The position numbers and the translations under genes were made by a program. From Takifugu bimaculatus (Eukaryota > Chordata > Actinopteri > Tetraodontiformes > Tetraodontidae): DNA of 64,000 nucleotides. Below are positions 1 to 9,784 of this stretch, piece by piece. The stretch spans positions 3,126,208 through 3,190,207 of the forward strand of contig CP034993.1 of NCBI GenBank assembly GCA_004026145.2, read 5' to 3'. A model generated the notes under the pieces. It worked only from the letters and a program-made list of their open reading frames with translations. It did no database searches and was not told where the DNA came from. Numbering within the stretch: position 1 is the stretch's first letter; each line of letters starts with the position of its first letter.

Positions 1-402
1 GCTTCTGGTCACGGACAGGAGGATGTTTGTATTAAATTTAACTAAATTAAATTTAGATTTTCTTCAATGCTGATAGTTTCAGGAATCTATGTAAAGGGTC
101 TGACCTCTGACACCCAAATGAAAGAACACACATTTTAGATGTCTTGTAAACAAGCTTGTTTTTTTATAATTTTCAACAAGTCTAATTCATTCCATTTGAT
201 CCTTTTATCAGTGTTCACATTTGTAAAAGTAAGAAACCAAACATTTTAGTGTTCATAACTGCTTTATCACACTAGAAACACACCATGTTGTAAAGAAGAT
301 AATCTCTTTGATTAATCAGTTTCATGACTCCAGATAGAAAATTTGACTTCACCCCCCAAAATGTTTCTCTGCGTTTCCTTCAGCAGCCCACCACGGCCTC
401 TA

Positions 403-416
403 CCGCCCCCTGCTGT
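403..416 (-). promoter_or_regulatory. CTCF-like motif, minus orientation
   Basis: The minus strand reads ACAGCAGGGGGCGG. It matches the CTCF core CCASYAGRKGGCRS at 13 of 14 positions. It lies left of the TMEM165 3' end, where a boundary towards CLOCK would be expected. Similar GC-rich strings also occur inside fish repeats, so binding is inferred only. Confidence 0.35.
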
Positions 417-651
417 CCAGGTTTAGACACTTCTGCTGAACACACAATGTGCATCGCCTGCATCGCTTGTCGTGGGCCAAACCATAAATGAAAACATTCA
501 TTTTGCGGCTCATGGATCATTTACAAACCTTGAATTTGAAAACAAAACCGTGTTCCACCACATGTGGTTGGTCTCCTCAGAACTAAGGTGGAGTCTATTG
601 AAACACACCAGAAATATTTGGTTTAAAAAGCAGAGATCACAAAAAAATGCT

Positions 652-657
652 TTTATT
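652..657 (-). terminator. Candidate TMEM165 poly(A) signal
   Basis: The plus strand reads TTTATT, which is AATAAA on the minus strand, about 1.14 kb past the TMEM165 stop. It is the only canonical hexamer found between the stop and the left edge of the window. Confidence 0.3.
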
Positions 658-1794
658 GCAGATGTTCAGAGGTATCAGTTGATCCCTCTCACGTATTTCA
701 CAGCTGGTCGACTGTGTCAAATATTGACAGCTTTGGCCCGATGAGCTAAACGTTTTCCTCATTTCCTCTGTTCTGGTTCAAGTTCCTTAAAGAAAATTAA
801 GCTGAATAAATATTATATTACAGGTGAAACACAAGACCGGATAACAACTTCTACACCCTCGTCTTCTCTGTACCTGATCCAGTCCGTAAATCCGGGCAGG
901 GAACTGAAACGGCATATACAGAAGAGGGAGTGATGGTGAGGGAGGACCGGTGGAGGTGTGTAGCGATCTCACCCTGAGCCTTGAGTGTTTAACAGTTGGT
1001 ACCTCACAAGTAAAAATGGAGCTCAAAATATACCAGTCGACAGCATGTAGCCAAGCTCTGGGTTTGTTGTGTGGGGCTGTAGGGGATCAGTGAACACTGA
1101 CGGAGGTCACTTTCAAAACCATAATCTGACATAAAAGAGGCCCATGTAAGTTAAATGCCATTATGGTATAAAGTAACGAGGTCACCGCTGGGAAACCCAC
1201 CAGAAGAAGGGAAACAGCAGCAGGCTCCACGTGTTTCCATCAGCATTCACCTGAGTAAACTGGAACTCGTGACCCAAGTTCGGTTTAGCGTTTTCAAAAA
1301 AAAAAAAAAGGTAAACGTTTGGATGGGAGCTCCAAGATGACGTGCCGCACGCCAGCCGCCGTGTCGTCTTGGCCACGGGTGAGAGGGCAGAAACCAGTAA
1401 CAATCGGGTCGTCGTCATTCGTAGGATTCCGGTTGTGCTCTGCTCTCCCGGCCAGCCCTCTGCAGCACTGCTTTCTCTACACAGGTTTGCTTTGAACACA
1501 TCTGAGTTCGGTTTCACCCAGAATTCTGCACATTTCTCTCTCATTCCCAGGAAACAGCTCAGCTCTGTGAGCCCGTGCTGGCCGCTGCAGCGAGGCTCTT
1601 GTAAAATATAACTTAATGGTAATAAAACGATTAACACTGTTATTGCTGTGTTAGAAACTAGTGCGACAGAGGCTGCTCAGGAGGCCAGAGCAGGACGTCA
1701 GCCCTCGGCTCCACAGGTTCCACTCCAACACTACAGTTCGCTATGTCAACTACGTTTCCACATATTTACAGAGAAAAACCGAGTCTCTCTCTCT

Positions 1795-3879
1795 TCAATT
1801 GATTCCAGCGTCTGGTTTGAAGAAAAGGGCGGACAGAGCAAAGGCCAGAAAAACGATCCCGCCGATGATTGTAACTAAAGACGGGGAGAAAGAGAAACAT
1901 TTTTATTGGGGAGGTGGGGGGGCATGTTCCATGTAGGATTGTTTTAAAAGCTCACCTGTTCTGACAGATATTTTCTGGGCCACCATTCTCCCCCCTATCA
2001 CGGCCAGTCCTGTACACAGACAGTGTCCCAGCGTTCCACCCTACAGCAACCCCAAAGGGATCCTGGGAAACGTGAAAAACAAGGTTGACTGATCCTGCGT
2101 ATGTAAATAACCAACGCACGGGGGTGGTGAAAGCCTTCCATCTGCTTTCAAAGAGACACACAAAGGAGTCTAGGCCACCCAGGTTCGACATACAGGAGGC
2201 AACTATCTATAAGGACCTCCGTCTCAACGCTTGTGTATTTAATACACAAGCGTTTGTGCACACATCATTGTTAACAATCGCAAAACATACGTAAACACAA
2301 GTTAACGCAGCGACTGCTGAAATGTAACAGACCTCTCGTGCGGCGAGAATAATGGTGGTCAGCTGAGAGCGGTCCCCCCACTCTGCCAGGAAGGTGAGGG
2401 TAAACGCTTGGATGAAGATGGGCGAGATGAAGCTGTACCACTTAGTCTGTGGAACGGTCGCCCCTGATCCAGCTTCAATATCTGGAGTCCCGTTGGCCAG
2501 TTTGGATCGCTGGAGCTGCAGAGATCAGCCATCATTTATACACCAAGTTGTTACAGTAATTCTGGTCATAAAGTGTCACCTAAAAATGTTACTCAATTCT
2601 AAAGTAAAAACTTGATTCCTGCGAGTCACAACCTCTTCGGAAAAGGCACCGACGCAACGTTAAACCAAGAGGGGCAAAACTGAAAATGGCCATCTTAAGA
2701 AGATATGTCAAATATGGGTAGGTCCGTTTTAGAGAAGTGGGGGTAATGCAACTTCTCTTCACAACCCCAGGCAACGGTCACTGATTGGGAAACTCAACAT
2801 CATTTTTAAAAACAAGTGCTAAGTACGAGGTACATTTGGGGACGAGCGCGATTCGTAGTGATGATGTGTTTTGTGCCGGGGGGATGTATTCGAATCTGTC
2901 AAGGTTTAAGAGGGGAGATTAGCTTTACCTCTTCATCTTTCTTCTTGATCTCTGCCTGCACCTCCTCCAGCTCCTCCTGACCTTCGTCTGGGCTCATTTT
3001 CAGCCCCTCTCTCAGCATCCGTATCCCAAAAATGGCAAATAGAGCAGTTGACACATAGTATGTATAGATTCTGGGGATGATGGTGGTGGCATATCCAAAC
3101 AGTACTGAAAGACAGATGAGTGAGTGAGTGTTTAATTGAGAGAAGAGTGCAAGGGGAAAGCAAGTGCCTCTTCACTAACCAGACAGACAGGTCATGACTC
3201 CCAGGGCCAGCATGGCCCCGGTCAACACCACCAGGCGGTTATAACGCATGGCCATAATAGCTGCAATGAAGAAGGTCTTGTCACCCAATTCCGACACGAT
3301 GATGACAGAAATAGCGGCCACGAAGGCATGGATGAACCCCAAGTTTCCCTTGCTGGACTCATCTTCAGAAAACACCGGGTTCACTGGCTGGGGAGGGGAC
3401 GCTTTCTGCAAAGAAGAAAAAACAATGAGTGGGCCAAGTGATTGAGAAAAAGGCAAACTTGCAGGTTTGCAATGAAGACACGATTTATCTTTACATACTG
3501 ACACGCCGGCGTAGCCTTTTCACGCGGACAGGGATGCTATCTAATTTAAATATTTGCTTTGTAAAGTGTGCCGTAAATGTCAGGCCAACTTGGGCTAACC
3601 TTACACCCGGAAGCGACGCCTCGGTTAGCATGTGCGGGCTAGCTCGGTGGTGCTAGCATCCGGAGTCAGAGCAGCCATTCCACCGGCGCTAAAAACGGAA
3701 TACTAAAACGAGATGCTCGATAAAGCTACCTGTTGTTGGGGCTGCTCTTGGGCCGCTGCGTTCTGCTCTTCTGGAACAGCCACAACTCCGACCGTCAACA
3801 ACACGACGGCGAGCGGAAACAAGTAGCTTATCACTGTTCTGTGCGTCCCTCCATTTCCTCTGCCGACCGAGAGAGCCAT
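1795..3879 (-). CDS. tmem165: TMEM165, Golgi Mn2+/Ca2+ : H+ exchanger (UPF0016/GDT1 family)
   Basis: Six exons in gene order: 3730-3879, 3180-3405, 2929-3104, 2333-2515, 1956-2062, 1795-1874. The encoded protein is about 306 residues; human is 324. The ATG at 3877-3879 opens a hydrophobic leader (about residues 18-36). The two family signature motifs are present: ELGDKT in exon 2 and EWGDRS in exon 4. These acidic repeats are thought to line the cation path. Exon 2 also keeps the YNRL sorting motif. A Glu/Lys-rich cytosolic loop lies in exon 3, and the C-terminus ends in FFKPDAGIN. Family members sit in the Golgi membrane and supply Mn2+ to glycosyltransferases. All introns are GT-AG. Exon 5 is 107 nt where 106 is needed: an extra G at 2039-2041 shifts the frame, and the expected protein resumes in the next frame up to the correct splice site. 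I treat the gene as functional with a probable sequence error. Confidence 0.96.
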
Positions 3880-4160
3880 TATTGCTCCCGATATCCTGCC
3901 TGACGACTGCTGCGATGTGCTTTTACTTGAATTCGCTCGATATTATCCACAAAAAAGCGGTCAACTTCATAGTAACGACCCGCACAAATTCAGGAACTCT
4001 TATCGAATCACACGTCACAAAACAGAGCGACGCCGCGAGCCAGCCAAAGGCGGAAGTCAGAGTATGCGTGCGGTGTTGATTGGCCGGATAGAATCGTGAC
4101 GTCAGACGTCGACGTTGCCACAGTGATTGGTCAGCTGACCAGTAAATGTTACGTAAAAGC
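3880..4160 (-). promoter_or_regulatory. TMEM165 promoter region with CCAAT, CRE and D-box-like sites
   Basis: This CpG-containing stretch lies directly upstream of the TMEM165 ATG. On the minus strand it has two CCAAT boxes (plus-strand ATTGG near 4079-4083 and 4124-4128). Between them is a full palindromic CRE, TGACGTCA, at 4097-4104. A palindromic TTACGTAA (bZIP/D-box type) lies at 4149-4156. No TATA box was noticed. A CCAAT-CRE-CCAAT layout is typical of housekeeping promoters bound by NF-Y and CREB/ATF factors. The start of transcription is not known. Confidence 0.5.
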
Positions 4161-5063
4161 GTTGTGCGTCAATTAGCAGTTAAAATATGAATGACCGACT
4201 CCAACATGTTGGTGTAATTACACTTTTAAGCTACTTGCTTTCTTTGGGTATTTTCACTTTCTAATTCCTCTTCCCCAATTCCGCTTTGAAGGCTAATCCT
4301 GCCGCTTTACTTAAATTCACAGTGTGGTACAATTGTGAAAAACCACACATTAAATTGTAGTTTCAGTTGTAGTTGTAGTTCCAGGTGTTACGACGTGAGA
4401 CACACACCGCCAAACACTCATCAAATTAAATACCTCTAACCTAATTTAATCTCTCCTTATACTCAATTTTGTTTGATTTGATTACAGCTAAGTCTGAACC
4501 CCTCATATAACCCTTCTATGTTGTGAAGACCTATTAATATGTATTCATAAAAACCTCTCACAAAACTTTTTCTTCTTTTGAAGTTTAATGTGTAATTTTT
4601 ATTATTTTCCAATCAATTTGAAAATCGATTATCCCGTCACCCAGTGGCCCCATTTCAAGCGAATACCTGTATTATTTCCTCAATTAAATGTAAAACTGCT
4701 TCAACATCTTCCAAATTTGCTTTACTTGTTGAATTTGTTGAATTCCCCCAACATCAAAAATGTGTTTTTGTGTTTTTACATGTACAGATATCTCAGGTCA
4801 CATCTTTTTAATTATAATAGTTTATTTAGATATTTACAGTAGAAAATTGTTATTTTTACATGTTATTGCTCGGCTCATAATAGACGTCTTTGCCTTTATA
4901 TTTATTAACATAACATTGTTAACAACAACTTGTTAAGGTCCACATGGTGAAAATTACCAATCAGTCAAAGCATAAAAAGGTGACCTTCACAATGTCAAGT
5001 GTCTGATTTTTTTGTCTGTACTACGAAAATATTTCTCACTTTATGAGAACACACACAACCTCT
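4161..5063. other. AT-rich spacer and SRD5A3 3' UTR
   Basis: No gene is visible. The right end (about 4885-5063) should be the SRD5A3 3' UTR. The rest is AT-rich unique-looking sequence between the TMEM165 promoter and the SRD5A3 3' end. Open frames such as the one at 4588-4842 are AT-rich chance frames. Confidence 0.45.
4901..4906 (-). terminator. SRD5A3 poly(A) signal
   Basis: TTTATT on the plus strand is AATAAA on the minus strand. It lies about 160 bp past the SRD5A3 stop codon, giving a short 3' UTR. Confidence 0.5.
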
Positions 5064-6523
5064 TCATAGCAGAAATGGAATAAATGCTTTCCTATGCTTT
5101 GGGTATGATTTGAACCTGCTAGTATAAAGTTCATGACAAAGTTGTGCAGCCAGTGCCTGGTTAAAGGAGACATAAAAGACAACCAGCCACCAGGTCAGGG
5201 ACAGGCCACCAAAAACCAGGCCAAGTGAGATGTAGATCAACAGCTCCGCAAAGTAGTGCGGACAGGAGACCAGTTCAAACCAACCACCAACTGGCACTCT
5301 GTGAGCCAGTGACTCCACTTTTCCTGAAACAAGACAGAAAAATAAAACAACAGAGAAAGGTTACCATTTCTGCTATTATTTTGTATACTTTTCTCTACCA
5401 AACACAGTGCTTGTCAGGCTTTCAACAACAAATATATCAGTATTTAAGTTGAATTGAGTTTGAGTGGTCATTTAAAATCAGCTATACGGCAGAAAGAAAC
5501 ACTACCCAGTTATAGCACACTGGAAACACAAACATAAACTACAAAAGTTCACCTGACTGTCCAGTGCGAAGCTTAGCCAGCAGAATCATGGAGTGATGCT
5601 GCAGGAGTGATGCTCCAATGAAAAGTACACATCCTGCTACATGAAACCACTCCAGCTGTGAGGGTAAATTCCCAGTGCCTAAAAAGAATATTCATTCATT
5701 CAAATCACACAGCAAAAACAGCAAATAATCAAAAAGAAAGTTAATTTTTTTTTGTAAATTGACCTTTTCCATGGCGGTCTATGCAGAGCACAGTCAACCC
5801 AATTAGTGATGTAATAGCACAAACCAAATATATACTGTGCCAAATGTATAACTCCATTAGAGAAGACACTGACACACAGGCACTCCTGCAGCCTCCTGAG
5901 GGAATGAATGCAGAGCAGCAGCTGCACCAGTAAAGTTGACAGCTGTGGGACTGCAGACAAGAGGAATATTAGAATCAATTAAGCAAACTCAAGATTTAAG
6001 ACAGAAAGGAACACTTGACATACCATGACTATGATTGCTGGGAGCTCCAGTCAAAATACCCAATAATCCTGTAAGCCATGTTGGGTATGTCTGATGATAA
6101 ATTATAGTTTTTGTATAAAAGAAAAGAAGAATACTATTCCAGCCAGCGGAGATGGCATAAAAGTGCCAGAACCACCTAGGTAAGAAAGCTCAGATTAGGA
6201 AATTTGAGGAATAATTTATGACAGTCTCTACCGCATTAGATCATTTAAAAGTTCGGGTTTTACGATGTGGTATTTCCAAATCTGCCATACCTTTTCGGGA
6301 CGTCAAAGACAACCAACCAGGTGTCTCTTTTCAAGCTTTTGGTTTTTCCGTAACGGATAAGATCTTGAAATATGACGATGAGACGACACGATTGGTATTT
6401 TCCCAGTAGATGTGGCAAAGCCTTGTGGAAACATAAGGCCACAAGGAAAGATAGCGCCAAAAAAGCCCACAACACATCAATAAAGCTCCAGCCGTCACAG
6501 TTCCAATTCATCTTCAACTTCAT
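5064..6523 (-). CDS. srd5a3: SRD5A3, polyprenol/polyprenal reductase (steroid 5-alpha-reductase family)
   Basis: Five exons in gene order: 6291-6523, 6024-6175, 5764-5950, 5553-5678, 5064-5323. The protein is about 318 residues from the ATG at 6521-6523, or 314 from the in-frame ATG at 6509-6511; human is 318. Family landmarks are clear: IFQDLIRYGKTK and FDVPKR in exon 1, LHSLRRL-like CIHSLRRLQECL in exon 3, and the C-terminal NADPH-side block GGWFELVSCPHYFAELLIY through YPKHRKAF in exon 5. It is a multi-pass ER membrane enzyme acting in dolichol synthesis for N-glycosylation. Exon 3 is one base too long: near 5801-5813 the frame changes between the YY and GLTVL blocks, and the phase fits exon 4 only if one base is removed. 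An out-of-frame upstream ATG (6540-6542) encodes 15 codons that overlap the start, so the exact N-terminus is uncertain. Confidence 0.94.
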
Positions 6524-6607
6524 CAGGATCGGGCGCAGACATTGTTTTGTACGACACTGAAAAGCATCCGTCGGGAAACTGAACAGTCTCATAAGTGTTC
6601 TGGGTAG

Positions 6608-6613
6608 CACGTG
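6608..6613. promoter_or_regulatory. CACGTG E-box upstream of SRD5A3
   Basis: A perfect palindromic CACGTG lies about 85 bp upstream of the SRD5A3 start, in a locally CpG-containing stretch. bHLH factors such as USF, MYC/MAX, TFEB/TFE3 or CLOCK:BMAL1 can bind it. Which one does, if any, is not known. Confidence 0.35.
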
Positions 6614-7152
6614 AGCGCAGGAGACGCGAAATAGACGCATGACTAATTCATGATATATTACTTGGGACACAACGAAAAGACCTTAAGATTTGTAAATAAA
6701 TTATGTCTCTATCATTACAGGGCTGTAAAAAGTCGTCTATTTTAGAATAAAAATTACCTATTACCCTTCTAAATTATAACTTTCAAACATCAAAACAACT
6801 GTGGATAAATCCTCATATAGGCTTTTCCAATTTGTGGCTTACTCATGTAACCTCATATTAGTACTGTAGCTTTCTGTCTGTCTTTGCGACTTAAAGGCAA
6901 GAACAAACTGCAGAGAATGCAAAACTAGATGCAGGTTGGCACAGTGGTTACAACTGAAACAAAGGTGCCCCATGTGGGAAAATAGGACGTAGATGTCAAA
7001 AATGGAGGGAAAGGGAGAAGAGATTTCTGTATCTCTACCTGAATTGAAATCTGCCCAACTTTAGCACCTTTTATTCAGGAGAGACATCTGACCTTGTGGC
7101 CTTTGTACTCCAGACTTGCTCAGTTATTTTGCTAAATTTTTTCCTCATGTGT

Positions 7153-7153
<1 letters not shown>

Positions 7154-7241
<88 letters not shown>
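7154..7241. repeat. (GT)n microsatellite
   Basis: About 88 bp of GT dinucleotides with one GC interruption near 7195. Frames across it are artefacts. Confidence 0.97.
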
Positions 7242-7244
<3 letters not shown>

Positions 7245-8926
7245 ACCCAAGGTATGTTTTTGTGAAAGGTCTTTGAGGCTTTAGAGTCCAGGATGGCTCT
7301 TAGAGGAACACGGTATCCTGTCTAAGGAAGTGTGGACTGTTTCCTGCTTCCCCCCCCCCCCTGTCCTCAGTGTCCTCCTCTTGTTTACTTGTGCCAAGAG
7401 CTGGACCTTCACTCAGGCCGCTCCACCCAAGATGGTTCTCATGAGCGAAATCAACTGTTACAGCTTGTTTAAAATGCTTCAGTATGTCTTGTGATTTAGC
7501 AATGAATATGATAACATGATTTTAATTATAATTTTTATCTGCTCTGTTAATCATTTCAGGTTCAGTGCTCTTGTTATACCTATTATTTACACAGGCACAT
7601 CTCATCCAAAAAGGTAAAATGTGCAAAACTCTCAGTAACACATGTAGTTTATCTACCTATTTGGAGTATTTAGATTATTTACAATAATCCTAACTTTTCT
7701 ACTGCTAAGTTTAAAGATTTGAGGGTTAAGATTTGCATTATTATCATCGGTTCTGCAACATGTACATGGTGTACAGAACAATACGGTTCTAAGCTACAAT
7801 AAGATTCTTGGTTAAAAAACCTTCTAAGCTAAATTAGAATTCTTTTACACTTTGTATATTGTTAATATGATGTGAACCAAACCATTAACAATGTCATATA
7901 TCTACCATTATTTTTGGAGTTAACCACCTTTCTCTTCTTTAAATACAATTAATTTTATAATTAATTATAATAATATAATATAATTATAATTAACATCTTA
8001 TAGGTCTCCTCAGATGATTTTTAGAGAGTTTTTTTCTGTCCCACTCTCAACAATGCATAGTGTACAACTGTTTCTTGCCCATTCTTTCTGGTGGGAACGC
8101 TGACCTTTATAAACCTCTCTTGATTTCACAGCATAAACACAAACGCCACCAAGACAATACAAAGCCTTTTAGTTTGAAATCCAAAATATGTTTCACTTTC
8201 GTTGAAAGTCTCCTTATGATCTGCCTCCTTACCCATTTTAAATGGAAAATCTTTTCAAAGATCCAAACATAGATACTTTCTTTTCATTTGTCTTTGACAG
8301 TGCATGCACAGATAAAAGGAACATTTTCCTCACTTTCCATGCGGTTCATTTGCTGCATGGACTGCAGTTTTCTGCAGGAAGTGCTGGTGAACTAGAAAAG
8401 TAGGTGGTTGATTTGACACTCATTCTGTGAAGAAGTCACCAGGCCAGGAAACATGTGGATGGAGCGCCTAAAACAATAGCCCGTTATCACCCCTCACCCT
8501 CTGGAATCCATGCCAGCATCAAAACACCACCTATATACTGTAGGTACAAAGCTATGAACGCCATCTTTTGAGGTGTTCTGAGGTGCTGTTAAAGACGAAA
8601 ACTGTCCAGTTCAGTCATCATTTTAACATGAACTAATTATTATTTTATGAATAGTAATGGTTAAATGATTCTATACATTGATGATCAGAGACAGAATGAT
8701 CAGATTATTTGTCATTCTTACTACATTACATTTCCTTTAACTTCACTGCTGCAGTAACTGTTCACATTTAAATGTAATTCAGTGCATTTTTTTTCTCTCG
8801 CAGCCATTATATTACTAAGGGAAACCTGAAGTCAAAACAAAGTCTAATTTAAGAAAAAAGAATCCTTCTTTGTCCCTGGTCCCCCAAAATGGTCTCTGGT
8901 CCCCCAAAATGGTTTAATGCCATTTC

Positions 8927-8931
<5 letters not shown>

Positions 8932-9006
<75 letters not shown>
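8932..9006. repeat. (GT)n microsatellite
   Basis: About 75 bp of uninterrupted GT dinucleotides, some 780 bp upstream of the KDR start codon. Confidence 0.97.
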
Positions 9007-9010
<4 letters not shown>

Positions 9011-9399
9011 GTCATGCTTTTGAAAGGATGGAAAGGCGACAATAAATCATCCCATCAAGTTCTATATCTAAAAGAACGATGAACCCACGTAACTCAAATG
9101 TGGAAAGATTTGTTTTTTAAAAAAAATGAATATTTAATTGAATAAAATAGATTTGATATTACTGTACATGAACAAATAATAGGATTTAGTTTCCCATCAC
9201 CACACAGGTTAATGTAACGATGCCAGCAACCATATCAGGCCGGACACATAAACAGATACGAACAAGAGCTGATATCTTCTTTATAGACTTGAAAAACCAA
9301 CAAACCAAGAAGGATTAAGAGTTAAGTTAAGTTTAGGCACTTAAAAAGACACCGTTAATATTCTAAGTTTAAGATTTCTATACTATTATTTTATTTGAA

Positions 9400-9784
9400 A
9401 GGATTGCTTTTCCGTTTTCACGTCTCGGAGCGACCGCAGCAGCTCCTGACGCATGAATAAAGACATTTGGAACCTCGGAGCGTGCGTGATGACTGGAACG
9501 CTGCGTCCTGCAGCACTTTTCGCTTCCAGCAGCAGGGGGGCAGAGAGACTCGCTCCTCCCCGGCCTCCTCTCCATCCTCATCCTCACAGTCAGACGCACT
9601 GTGCCCTGCCGAGCCGCCTCCACCGCCGCGTCCCCGCATCACTTTCACGCACTTTTCTCCGCAGAGCGGATTAATGGATTAGCAGTGAACGGGTCGGATT
9701 ATTATTCCTCCGCCGAAGTTTGTCTTGTTTAGTTCCAGACTTGTGACCGTTCATGAGGGCTCTGTCCATGTCTTCTGTCGGATA
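9400..9784 (+). promoter_or_regulatory. KDR promoter and 5' UTR region
   Basis: A GC-rich, CpG-containing stretch directly upstream of the KDR ATG, sharply different from the AT-rich DNA to its left. It includes a pyrimidine-rich tract (about 9555-9590) and no clear TATA box. TATA-less GC-rich promoters are usual for VEGF receptor genes. The transcription start cannot be fixed from sequence. Confidence 0.45.

Larger units (their letters stand above)
1..1794. other. Left flank and probable TMEM165 3' UTR
   Basis: No coding exon is recognisable. The right part should be the TMEM165 3' UTR, because that gene is on the minus strand and its stop codon is at 1795-1797. The only minus-strand AATAAA in this stretch lies at 652-657, so a 3' UTR of about 1.1 kb is plausible but unproven. 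A run of 13 A lies near 1296-1308. CLOCK is expected further left from conserved vertebrate gene order, but no CLOCK coding sequence is visible. The open frames here are short and resemble nothing I know. Confidence 0.4.
6680..9380. other. Head-to-head intergenic region SRD5A3-KDR
   Basis: This is the shared upstream region of SRD5A3 (minus) and KDR (plus). No exon is recognisable. It holds two long GT microsatellites (listed separately), a run of 10 C near 7351-7360, and a direct duplication of an 18-base unit containing CCCCCAAAATGG at about 8876-8911. The remainder is AT-rich single-copy-looking sequence. Confidence 0.5.

Noticed and set aside
1..800. CLOCK 3' end
   Set aside because: Expected by synteny, but no CLOCK coding sequence or diagnostic UTR feature can be seen.
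7096..7284. Cys-Val repeat protein
   Set aside because: Translation of a GT microsatellite.
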